Source of the DNA: Cyanoderma ruficeps
Lineage: Eukaryota; Chordata; Aves; Passeriformes; Timaliidae
DNA length: 64,000 nt
Assembly (NCBI GenBank): GCA_008694505.1
Contig: VZDJ01000033.1
Coordinates: 5,872,867 to 5,936,866 of the forward strand
Direction of reading: 5' to 3'
The translations under genes and the position numbers were made by a program. Under the pieces are notes generated by a model, which saw nothing but the letters and a program-made list of their open reading frames with translations, was not told the origin of the DNA and ran no database searches. Positions 58,501 to 63,458 of this stretch are shown here, in pieces (positions within the stretch are counted from its first letter, which is position 1; every line of letters begins with the position of its first letter).

Positions 58501-59413
58501 CTGAGAACAGCAATAGACTTTTACCTATCTCAACTATATATTTACATGTAAAACTCTTCTAGACTTCAAAGATCCTGTAGCTTTCTATTTCTAAAATATC
58601 CTGGCTTCCACCCCATCAGCTACGTGGTCTGCAATATGCAGAAGGGTATTCATATGCAGGCAGTCCCTCCCCAAAAAAAAANNNNNNNNNNNNNNAAAAA
58701 AAAAAAAAAAAAGAATTTATCGACATAATCAGTTTCACGGATCTCTTAACCAACATGAAATTTCCAGGGAAGAGAAGGAAAAGCGCCAACCCTCCGTTCT
58801 TGCGGCAGCACCCGGGCTGCACCTTTTGCATCGCTACTTCCAGCACCCGCGCGATGCAGCAGGACCGCTGTGCGCCCTGGGCCGTCCCCCGGGGAAGGGA
58901 AGGCGGCTGTCAGGCTCCCGCAGCACGGCGGCTCCTCCCTGCCGCAGGAGCCGGGACGCCGCGATAGAGAGCCCCGGTTCCGGCACCGGCACAGCCCGCG
59001 ATCCGGGGCGGGCTGCGAGCACACCTGGGAGCCCCTGCCCTGCCCCGCAGCCCCGAGGAAGGGCAGCGCCGACAGCGCCAGGGCCCTCCGCGTGCCGAGC
59101 AGCAGCTGCGCGGGGCCGGCGAGCCCGAGCCGTGTCAGCACCGAACGACACGTCCAGAGCGCCGGTGCCTCCGCAGTCACGGGCTCCTCGTAGGGGGGAA
59201 AACCAGCGCCGGGAGAAGTTGCGGCGCGGGGAGCAGAGGGAAGGAGCGCGGCCCCGCCGCCCGCGCCGCCCCCGCTCCCGGCGCAGCCCCAGGGCCGCTC
59301 CCGGCGCCGCCGGACAGCGGGGCCCAGCGGGGGCCAAGGTCAGGCAGGGCCCGGCCCGCGGCACTCACCGAGAGGACGCTCATGCGGAGCGGCGCCTCCA
59401 GCACACACGCCAT
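1494..59413 (-). CDS. ARMC8: ARMC8, armadillo repeat-containing protein 8 (19 exons, C-terminus outside window)
   Basis: ARMC8 is the Gid5-like scaffold subunit of the CTLH/GID E3 ubiquitin ligase. In the family it links the substrate receptor GID4 to the RANBP9/GID8 core and is also implicated in alpha- and beta-catenin turnover. Nineteen exons were joined by eye: 59369-59413, 57406-57482, 44422-44493, 33540-33682, 33343-33440, 25794-25886, 21005-21085, 19619-19694, 19446-19536, 16043-16103, 13091-13291, 11144-11239, 9677-9759, 9310-9391, 8011-8097, 5948-6040, 5327-5476, 3557-3652, 1494-1589. All have AG acceptors and GT donors. The sum is 1821 nt, or 607 codons, with no stop and every split codon completed. 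The protein is a run of alpha-helical ARM repeats from about residue 50 onward. Human ARMC8 is 673 residues, so about 66 are missing at the left edge. The start ATG has a good context (A at -3, G at +4). Identification rests on near-identity to the vertebrate protein as I remember it. Confidence 0.97.
1590..3556 (-). other. ARMC8 intron 18
   Basis: 2.0 kb. Pyrimidine-rich on the plus strand around 2900-3300, which explains some open frames there. No repeat family is recognised. Confidence 0.88.
3557..3652 (-). CDS. ARMC8: ARMC8 coding exon 18
   Basis: Thirty-two codons, residues 544-575, [20 protein letters not shown] through IEVKEQ. The acceptor is TTGGCAG and the donor GTACCT (a weak +5/+6). 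It is phase 0 at both ends. Confidence 0.97.
3653..5326 (-). other. ARMC8 intron 17
   Basis: 1.7 kb, ordinary AT-rich intron. I see nothing further. Confidence 0.88.
5327..5476 (-). CDS. ARMC8: ARMC8 coding exon 17
   Basis: Fifty codons, residues 494-543, [20 protein letters not shown] through [10 protein letters not shown]. The acceptor is GTGTTTCAG, preceded by a TG run. The donor is GTAAGT. It is phase 0 at both ends. Confidence 0.98.
5477..5947 (-). other. ARMC8 intron 16
   Basis: 471 bp. It has a poly-T run (plus strand) near 5500-5510 shortly upstream of the exon 17 acceptor. Nothing else. Confidence 0.9.
5948..6040 (-). CDS. ARMC8: ARMC8 coding exon 16
   Basis: Thirty-one codons, residues 463-493, [20 protein letters not shown] through NGIWALM. 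The acceptor is CTTTCAG and the donor GTGAGT. It is phase 0 at both ends. The Gly-Ile-Trp-Ala-Leu motif is typical of an ARM repeat helix 3. Confidence 0.97.
6281..6343 (+). repeat. CA/TA microsatellite-like stretch
   Basis: Imperfect CACACA and TATATA runs with short interruptions in intron 15. Confidence 0.6.
7190..7306 (+). repeat. A/C-only low-complexity tract
   Basis: More than 100 bases almost wholly of A and C (AACCAACC, CAAACAAACAAA, AAAAAACC). The ARMC8 transcript would carry a U/G-rich tract here. It may be an old retroposon tail, but no element body is recognised. Confidence 0.7.
8011..8097 (-). CDS. ARMC8: ARMC8 coding exon 15
   Basis: Twenty-nine codons, residues 434-462, [20 protein letters not shown] through FSPSKE. 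The acceptor is GACTGCAG and the donor GTGAGT. It is phase 0 at both ends. Confidence 0.97.
8098..9309 (-). other. ARMC8 intron 14
   Basis: 1.2 kb with an A-rich low-complexity stretch at about 9058-9117 on the plus strand (U-rich in the transcript). No gene. Confidence 0.88.
9058..9117 (+). repeat. A-rich low-complexity tract
   Basis: Runs of A with scattered C and G in intron 14. Confidence 0.6.
9310..9391 (-). CDS. ARMC8: ARMC8 coding exon 14
   Basis: Completes Arg406 and encodes 407-433, [20 protein letters not shown]...KPLMK. The acceptor is CATTCCAG and the donor GTAAGT. Confidence 0.97.
9392..9676 (-). other. ARMC8 intron 13
   Basis: A short intron of 285 bp, GTGAGC to CATTCCAG, with nothing further visible. 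Confidence 0.93.
9677..9759 (-). CDS. ARMC8: ARMC8 coding exon 13
   Basis: Residues 379-405 plus two bases of Arg406: [20 protein letters not shown]...RLAAV. The acceptor is GGCCCAG and the donor GTGAGC. Confidence 0.97.
9760..11143 (-). other. ARMC8 intron 12
   Basis: 1.4 kb with a TA/TATC/CATA microsatellite at 9991-10030 and a CA-rich stretch near 10076-10090. Nothing else is recognised. Confidence 0.88.
9991..10030 (+). repeat. TA/TATC microsatellite
   Basis: TATATATACATATCTATC-type repeat in intron 12. Confidence 0.65.
11144..11239 (-). CDS. ARMC8: ARMC8 coding exon 12
   Basis: Thirty-two codons, residues 347-378, [20 protein letters not shown] through DEDIRKK. It is identical in protein to the human sequence as I remember it. 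The acceptor is TTCCCAG and the donor GTGAGC. Third positions are G or C in 30 of 32 codons, far above exons 3 or 9. Reading on into intron 12 gives 36 more codons before TGA, so retention would make a short isoform. Confidence 0.98.
11240..13090 (-). other. ARMC8 intron 11
   Basis: 1.85 kb, containing a CR1 3' end at 11661-11864. It is AT-rich in its middle although both flanking exons are GC-rich. Confidence 0.88.
11661..11864 (+). mobile_element. CR1 LINE, 3'-end fragment
   Basis: Sense-orientation CR1 tail: GGTTGGATATCAGGGA, CTCCCCAGGGAATGG, GCTGCCAGAGCTCCAGGAGC, GGGATTGTTGGGGTGTCCTG, then CCTTCCAGCTCAGGACATTC. It ends with a degenerate ATTCT-type terminal repeat. This form is common in songbirds. 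5'-truncated as usual, with no ORF. Antisense to ARMC8. Confidence 0.85.
13091..13291 (-). CDS. ARMC8: ARMC8 coding exon 11
   Basis: The largest internal exon, 67 codons, residues 280-346, [20 protein letters not shown] through [11 protein letters not shown]. The acceptor is CCTGCAG and the donor GTGAGT. It is phase 0 at both ends. From about codon 33 of the exon onwards, nearly all third positions are G or C (35 of 36 by my count). Confidence 0.98.
13292..16042 (-). other. ARMC8 intron 10
   Basis: 2.75 kb. A 196-codon open frame at 15188-15778 on the minus strand has no recognisable domain and is probably fortuitous. No repeat family is recognised. Confidence 0.85.
16043..16103 (-). CDS. 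ARMC8: ARMC8 coding exon 10
   Basis: A 61-nt exon completing Cys259 and encoding residues 260-279, [20 protein letters not shown]. The acceptor is GTTGCAG and the donor GTGAGC. Ser262 and Pro274 replace Tyr and Asn of the remembered human protein. Confidence 0.95.
16104..19445 (-). other. ARMC8 intron 9
   Basis: 3.3 kb. An open frame at 18525-18926 (plus) and nearby CAACACATTGGCGACC were looked at and are not convincing as retroviral remains. No feature is assigned. Confidence 0.85.
19446..19536 (-). CDS. ARMC8: ARMC8 coding exon 9
   Basis: Completes Val229 and encodes residues 230-258, [20 protein letters not shown]...LTSAK, plus two bases of Cys259. The acceptor is CTTTGCAG and the donor GTAATT. 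Ser230 replaces the Leu remembered for human. Confidence 0.96.
19537..19618 (-). other. ARMC8 intron 8 (82 bp)
   Basis: A minimal intron from GTGAGT to a CTCTCTCTTTGCAG acceptor with a clear pyrimidine tract. The length is not a multiple of three, so retention would shift the frame. Confidence 0.95.
19619..19694 (-). CDS. ARMC8: ARMC8 coding exon 8
   Basis: Residues 204-228 plus the first base of codon 229: [20 protein letters not shown]...TLVN. The acceptor is TTACCCAG and the donor GTGAGT. Only 82 bases separate it from exon 9. Confidence 0.97.
19695..21004 (-). other. ARMC8 intron 7
   Basis: 1.3 kb, ordinary intron sequence. I see nothing else in it. Confidence 0.85.
21005..21085 (-). 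CDS. ARMC8: ARMC8 coding exon 7
   Basis: Twenty-seven codons, residues 177-203, [20 protein letters not shown] to STSYK. The acceptor is TTTGAAG and the donor GTAAGA. It is phase 0 at both ends. It carries four differences from the remembered human sequence (R187, S192, V198, T200). Confidence 0.96.
23884..23909 (+). repeat. (TA)n microsatellite
   Basis: A TATATGTATATATATATATA run followed by poly-T in intron 6. Confidence 0.75.
24333..24363 (+). repeat. G-run, possible G-quadruplex
   Basis: G8-A-G6-T-G6-T followed by GGAGGAGG on the plus strand. This satisfies the four-tract G-quadruplex pattern. The ARMC8 transcript carries the C-rich complement. Confidence 0.7.
25794..25886 (-). CDS. ARMC8: ARMC8 coding exon 6
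   Basis: Thirty-one codons, residues 146-176, [19 protein letters not shown] to IFSHCCK. The acceptor is TTTGCAG and the donor GTAAGA. It is phase 0 at both ends, so skipping it would keep the frame. Ser151 and Gly155 differ from the remembered human residues Pro and Ala. Confidence 0.97.
26492..26582 (+). mobile_element. CR1 LINE, short 3'-end fragment
   Basis: The last roughly 90 bases of a CR1: CCAGTGGAAGGCTCCCT, GGCAGGGGGTTGGAAC, AAGATGATCTTTAAAAA, then CCATGATTCTGTGG. Diverged and strongly truncated. Confidence 0.75.
27597..27758 (-). mobile_element. CR1 LINE, 3'-end fragment (reverse)
   Basis: Reads as the complement of CR1: CCCAGAATGGATCAGGTTGG, CACCTGGTCCCACCTCCCTG, GAGGGAGACTCCACACCCTC, GGGTTGCCTGTTCCCAAC. 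The element is in the same orientation as ARMC8. The right limit is uncertain and could reach about 27880. Confidence 0.75.
28652..28711. repeat. Inverted repeat, 13-bp arms
   Basis: Arms ATCATCACTGTAT (28652-28664) and ATACAGTGATGAT (28699-28711) are perfect complements around a 34-base loop, in intron 5. Confidence 0.7.
30541..30600 (+). repeat. (GGAT)n/(GGCT)n microsatellite with NNN gap
   Basis: Imperfect tetranucleotide array (TGGA, TGGT, TGGC units) with three N at 30574-30576. The copy number in the assembly is therefore unreliable. Confidence 0.9.
33343..33440 (-). CDS. ARMC8: ARMC8 coding exon 5
   Basis: Encodes residues 113-145, [18 protein letters not shown] through PEDLLYT. The acceptor is TTTATAG and the donor GTAAGT. 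It ends in phase 0. It differs from the remembered human protein at residue 134 (Ile for Thr) and 141 (Asp for Glu). Confidence 0.97.
33441..33539 (-). other. ARMC8 intron 4 (99 bp)
   Basis: A very short intron from GTACTT to TTTATAG. Its length is a multiple of three, but the frame meets TAG after 9 codons, so retention would truncate the protein near residue 122. It also carries an AATAAA in sense. Confidence 0.93.
33540..33682 (-). CDS. ARMC8: ARMC8 coding exon 4
   Basis: Encodes residues 65-113, from [17 protein letters not shown] to [11 protein letters not shown], covering ARM repeats 1-2. The acceptor is GTTTGCAG. The donor GTACTT is weak. It is followed by a 99-bp intron. Confidence 0.97.
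34849..35300 (-). mobile_element. CR1 LINE, 3'-end fragment (reverse, about 450 bp)
   Basis: The best preserved CR1 in the window, in complement: AGAATCACTGAATCATTAAA, GTTGGAAAAGTCCTCTCAGA, CAGGGATGGTGACTCCATCA, CTTTTCTCCAGGCTGAGCCC. It is 5'-truncated. The open frame at 34940-35302 across it is not a gene. Confidence 0.88.
38946..38991. repeat. TTGTATAC repeat cluster with 16-bp palindrome
   Basis: Four TTGTATA copies in 46 bases. The last is centred in a perfect 16-bp palindrome, TTTTTGTATACAAAAA (38976-38991). Confidence 0.8.
42446..42492 (+). repeat. AT-rich (TTTATA)n repeat
   Basis: Imperfect TTTATA/ATTTAA hexamers in intron 3. Confidence 0.7.
44422..44493 (-). CDS. ARMC8: ARMC8 coding exon 3
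   Basis: A 72-nt exon for residues 41-65, [14 protein letters not shown]...GAVPR, the start of the first ARM repeat. The acceptor is TTTACAG and the donor GTATGT. The first base completes Ile41 and the last two open Arg65. The sequence is AT-rich (about 30% GC at third positions). It is isolated between the two largest introns, 12.9 and 10.7 kb. Confidence 0.96.
44494..57405 (-). other. ARMC8 intron 2
   Basis: 12.9 kb, the longest intron. I read through it for exons, retroelements and RNA genes and recognise none. An open frame at 56782-57276 (plus) looks fortuitous. Diverged repeats may be present that I cannot name. Confidence 0.85.
57406..57482 (-). CDS. ARMC8: ARMC8 coding exon 2
   Basis: Encodes residues 16-41, beginning [14 protein letters not shown] and ending with two bases of an Ile codon before GTAAGT. 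The acceptor is CTCTGCAG. Residue 31 reads Leu (FDLDPQ), where the human protein, as I recall it, has Pro. Confidence 0.96.
57483..59368 (-). other. ARMC8 intron 1
   Basis: 1.9 kb from GTGAGT to CTCTGCAG. The right part is CpG island. The rest holds a poly-A tract (plus strand) broken by an assembly gap at 58682-58695 and no recognised gene. Confidence 0.9.
58673..58712. repeat. Poly-A homopolymer with 14-N assembly gap
   Basis: Nine A, then 14 N (58682-58695), then 17 A on the plus strand. The gap is in a homopolymer, so the true length is unknown. On the ARMC8 strand this is poly-T in intron 1. Confidence 0.9.
59369..59413 (-). CDS. ARMC8: ARMC8 coding exon 1
   Basis: Encodes residues 1-15, [15 protein letters not shown], ending in phase 0 before a GTGAGT donor. 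The ATG at 59413-59411 sits in GCCAAGATGGC, a strong initiation context. An in-frame GTG 21 bases upstream is not a plausible start. The exon lies in the CpG island. The 5' UTR upstream is not delimited. Confidence 0.95.
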
Positions 59414-59420
59414 CTTGGCG
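59408..59420. promoter_or_regulatory. YY1-type site overlapping the ARMC8 start codon
   Basis: CGCCATCTTGGCG contains the YY1 core GCCATnTT and is an inverted repeat (CGCCA, 3-base spacer, TGGCG). On the coding strand it reads CGCCAAGATGGCG, so the start ATG is inside it. YY1 sites at translation starts of housekeeping genes are a known arrangement. Binding here is inferred. Confidence 0.5.
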
Positions 59421-59600
59421 GAGCGCTCCGGCACCGGCGGCGCCTCAGGCCGGCGGGCGCGGGCTCATGGCGGGCGCGCGGCGGGCGGGGGCCGGGGGTA
59501 GCGGGGCGGGCCCAGCGAGCCGGCCGGCGCCGAACCCCCGCTGCCGCCCCACTGCGCCTGCGCCGCCGCACGCCACCCGCGTGCGGGACGGCGCCCGCTG

Positions 59601-59612
59601 TGCGCACGCGCG
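59601..59612. promoter_or_regulatory. NRF1-type site in ARMC8 promoter
   Basis: TGCGCACGCGCG matches the NRF1 consensus YGCGCAYGCGCR in full, about 190 bases upstream of the ARMC8 ATG. A near match with one change (TGCGCCTGCGCC) lies at 59553-59564. NRF1 sites of this form are frequent in CpG-island promoters. Confidence 0.55.
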
Positions 59613-59652
59613 GGGCAGGGCGCGGCCTTCGTGGGCCGCGGAGGGTGACGGC

Positions 59653-59910
59653 CGGAGCCGAACGCGAGCCCGAGCGGAGCCGAGTCGAGCCGGAGACCGA
59701 GAGGAGACGAGTCTGAGCCCAGCTGAGCCGGAGACCGAGCGGAAACGAGCCGAGCCGAACACTGGCCGAATCGAGCCCAGCCCGAGCAGATCCGAACCTA
59801 AGCCGAAAAGAGCCCGAGCCGAACACGAGCCCAAGCGCGAGGAAACCGAGCCTTTGTCCGAGCTCGAACCGAAACGAGCCCGAGCGGGGCCGAGCCCGAG
59901 CCCGCCCCTT
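59653..59910. repeat. T-poor degenerate GAGC(C) repeat array upstream of ARMC8
   Basis: About 21 copies of the tetramer GAGC in some 260 bases, mostly as GAGCCGA/GAGCCCGA with variable spacing. The plus strand is almost free of T. No fixed period is evident by eye. This composition leaves frames open on both strands. Confidence 0.75.
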
Positions 59911-59940
59911 CCCTTCAGCCTCGCGGCACAGAAATGGTTT

Positions 59941-61124
59941 GGGCTCCTTTAGGTTGTCATTGCTTTTGTTGGTAGCATTGGTTTGTTTGGTTTTGAATTT
60001 GTTTTTCACAGAAAACACCCCAAACAACCCAGGACTTCACTAAGATGTGCTACAGGTTCTATATGATGTGTTATATTTTTATTAGCCCCACTGTATTACA
60101 CAGCCTGAGGCATGGGGACACGGACTAGAGTTAGTCAGAACTAAATGGGAGGAGGATGGTAAAACCACAAAAAAATAGCAAAAACATGACAGCTCGGGTT
60201 CACACCTCTCAACCTATTATGCCCTTTCCCCAAAAGTAGAGGTTTGGCAGCTGCTAGAGACTGCACAGGATAACAGGAGTACAATAAACATACCTTAGGA
60301 TGCAGTCACAAGGTGACTTTAATAGCTTTAATTTAAAAATACTCCATTATGAAACAAGGCTATAACTCTGCCGTTTTTCTCTGAGCATCCTGATGATATG
60401 CTGTGAAAATACCTGTGTGCTGGCCCAGATGGAGCAGGTGAACATTTTTCTCAAGCACTAGTAACAGCAAAACCAGTTTTCGATTAAGTACACAAGCTGA
60501 AAAAACTGCAATACGAGGGTTGTACAGAGAAACATTTTCCAGAGTTTTCTCATCAAAACTTCAAAAGTTTTCAGAGATACTCTAAATTTTTATTAAGAGG
60601 ACTGGAGACTCTGGGTCTTAAAAGCCAGTTGAAATTTGTCAGCATTCCCTAGAGTTTTCCATACTTTTTAAAGTATCTGGCCTTCACTGGAGTAGCTCAG
60701 CGCTTCTACTGATTCCTCCTTGCAGCAGAGAATCTTGCCAACAGGGAAAATCCATAATGGATGAAAGGAAGGTAGGGGAGGACACTGCAAACTGCAAAGA
60801 AGGTGTCAACAACTGCAAGAAAGGGCACAGCAACTCTAGAGGTCAGACATGATTCACACTCAAAAAACATTTATGTTCACTGTATTTATCAGCTGTATTC
60901 TGCTCAATGGGCGCTGAAATACTTTATAAAGAAAAGTATTAAAAGGTTCAAAAATCAATATTGTATCTTGTCCAAGTCTCCTGCCTTCTAGAAACACATT
61001 TATCAGAAGGAGGGGGAGGCATGGGACAACACAGGACAGAACAGTTTGTTTTAAAGATACAAGGAATCAGACTGAAAAGTCTATTACATGCAAAATACAT
61101 CTTCTATTCCACTGCACAGACCAG
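59941..61124. other. Intergenic DNA between DBR1 3' end and ARMC8 CpG island
   Basis: Ordinary AT-rich sequence. I see no coding exon, RNA gene or recognisable transposon in it. It begins just outside the GAGC array. Confidence 0.6.
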
Positions 61125-62782
61125 AATTTATATTTAAAATACTTTATTTCCATTATAGTGTTCAGATCATGTTAAATTTTACCACTACAGACCCAGGACC
61201 CTTATAGAGACTCATCTGCTTCGATAATTTACCTGACAGTTCACAGCCGTTTTACATACCCTTAGTGTGACTCTCAGTTTCTCCTCATACCTCAGCACAG
61301 CTCTTTCAGTGGCTGTTTTGACAGATGAGGTGTTAATTGAACTGTTGAGAGCATTAATTATGCCCTTTTCTAGCCCTTGAACACTTAACATGTTTAGTTT
61401 TTTTAGTGAACTACTTGACAGGAGAGGAAGCAAGATGACCCCAGACCATGGAAGTGATTTAAGGACAGAAGTCCCGATCCTGATACACAACTCACTGCTC
61501 CCTGTCCAGTTCCCTGTTCCTGTCAGGATCTTTTCTCCTTCTCACTGCCTGTGCCTTGGAGGAGGAAAAGCACAGGAGGTACTTCTGCTCTCTGGGCAGC
61601 ACGGCCATGAGGAATTCCATCTAAGAATTCCACCTGTCAGGAAGGCTAATGAATCTAATGACATATGCTTGAAAACATTGTCATTTTCATTAATTCACTG
61701 GGTTTTATCCCTATGGCCTCTTAGGCCAAAGGAGTGCCATTTAATAATTCAGGGGGGAAAAAGAAAAAAAGAAAACTTCCAAGGGAGTCTCTATTCTGGC
61801 AGCTCCTGTTCTCCTTCAGCTGAAGATTACAAAGGTGCTTTGGAAGATTCCAAATCCAGTTTTAAGAGTTCAGCAAGTTACAGCTACAGAAATGACAAGT
61901 GAAAAGTGACGCTAATGATAATGGGAGGTGTTACTGTCTCAGGCAACTTATACACCCACTGCCTTGTATGAACACAAAAGACAGCCCTAATTTGTCAGAG
62001 TTGAGACAGTGGTGGTGTCCACATTTAGAAAGCTGTCCTTCCTAACTACTTCCATTTTAAGACATTGTTCTCAAGTTTTAAGAAACAGAACAAAAGTGAG
62101 CTTTTAAAACCAGAGATACACTCTTCCATGGTCCCCATAAAACCGTCATCCTCCAAATCAAGAGACTTGGTTTGCTATCAGAACTGTAATTAAAAGCCAA
62201 TCCTGGACAATACATATTGTTTTGTTTATGACCACAAAGCTTTTCTGTGGCGTGATTATTACCAGAAACCAAAATCTTCATTCTTCTATTGCTGTTTTGT
62301 TATCATGGGAATTCTATTTTCAAATTTCATTCACAGGGTTATTGCGTATGCTATTTTGTATTAATAGTTCAGTATAAAACAAGACAAGAGCAATAAAATA
62401 AAACCATTCAGTCTTGTAAGTCAGACATCCTCTCGCTTGGACTCGGGCTACAGTCAAAGAGCTCTTGCTAAACAAGCACAGTGAGTCTTGATCAGCTGAA
62501 GATATGGGGTATACAACATACACCAAGAACAGAAGCAAAATCAAGGATATATGAGCTTTACATCCTTTGACAAAGTACTTTGTTGGAAAAGTCTCGGCTT
62601 CTTTCTTTGATGTCTATTCTGGGTAAATCACCTTCTCTGTGAGAAGTACATCCAGCCTCTGAGCCTAGGAAAGTAACACGACTAAGATCATGTGACATTA
62701 AAACACGCATAGTCCACTACAATTCTCACCACCTTCCCACAGAAAGGCTGGGAGAGAACTTAGTTACACACCCTGTGAGGTA
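61125..62782 (-). other. Probable DBR1 3' UTR
   Basis: Downstream of the DBR1 TAA, the first canonical AATAAA on the minus strand that I find is at 61143-61148, giving a 3' UTR of roughly 1.65 kb. No gene or repeat is evident inside. The left limit is inferred from that signal alone. Confidence 0.35.
61143..61148 (-). promoter_or_regulatory. Candidate poly(A) signal of DBR1
   Basis: AATAAA in the sense of DBR1 (TTTATT on the plus strand), within GGAAATAAAG, about 1.6 kb after the stop codon. Further TTTATT matches occur at about 60588 and 60070, so a longer 3' UTR is possible. Confidence 0.35.
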
Positions 62783-63458
62783 TTAATCTGTTTTATCTTC
62801 ATCCTCTGCAGCATAGATAGCTTGGTTCCTTCTCTTGATTTTTTTAACACCACTGTTCCCATTTTCATCACCACTAATGCGCTTTAACGACCTCTCAGTG
62901 GAGCTCTTTTCCTCCACCTGCTTGCTCCCACCAGACTTCTCCAGTTCCTCGTTGTTGGAGTCCATGGCATCGTCAGATGACACTGCCATGGAGTCTGGCA
63001 TGATCCGGATGTCGGAGAAGCTCGTAGAGAACTCAGGAGGGTGATCAGGGGAGGGATCTACAGAACATGTACTCAAGTCCTCATCACCACCTTCTTCATC
63101 CAGCATTATTTCATCTGGATTAAAGGATGAGAGGCCAGAATTATCTGTATTGTATTCACTGGGTTCCTCTGCTGACCCAGTACTGTCCATCTCCTCTTCC
63201 TCCTCCTCTTCACATTCAGCTCGTCCTGAGGCCTCTTCTTTAGCCTGCTGGATCCTGTCATTGATGTCAGTGAGGCCAAACTGGGCACAGAACTCAGTAG
63301 TCTGTGGATTGATGGTATGAACTGGCTCCATGTTTTTTTGGGGCTTGCTGGGATCGTAACAAGCAGCTGTCAATGTGAAGTTGCAAGGAATTTTGAGGTC
63401 ATGGTTCAGCTCTTCTAACACCTCTTTAATAGCTTCTTCTGTCACACTGTAGTCCCAC
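62783..63458 (-). CDS. DBR1: DBR1 last coding exon
   Basis: One base completing Lys, then 224 codons from WDYSVTEEAIKEV to EDEDKTD and TAA. The acceptor TTGTTTAG lies in a short duplicated sequence. The reading frame continues open 80 bases upstream into the intron to an ATG at 63538, which is not part of the protein. The tail is low complexity: poly-Glu (around 63190-63225), Ser/Asp-rich blocks and a basic cluster near the C-terminus. Confidence 0.96.

Larger units (their letters stand above)
58790..59940. promoter_or_regulatory. CpG island / ARMC8 promoter
   Basis: A sharp rise in GC and CpG density begins near 58790, peaks around the ARMC8 start codon and falls off after 59930, in contrast to AT-rich flanks. 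It covers ARMC8 exon 1, the start of intron 1 and the upstream region. I see no TATA box near the start, as usual for a housekeeping promoter. The transcription start is not determinable by eye. The lack of stop codons in GC-rich DNA produces several long but meaningless open frames here. Confidence 0.85.

Noticed and set aside
58826..59716. 296-codon Arg/Ala/Pro-rich open frame on the plus strand
   Set aside because: An artefact of the CpG island and T-poor array, where stop codons are rare. It overlaps ARMC8 exon 1 antisense.
59467..59952. 161-codon plus-strand frame rich in Glu-Pro-Arg repeats
   Set aside because: A direct translation of the GAGC array, not a credible protein.
59380..60027. 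215-codon minus-strand open frame overlapping the ARMC8 start in another frame
   Set aside because: Considered as an upstream ORF, but it depends on the repeat array, and there is no sign that the ARMC8 5' UTR reaches 60027.
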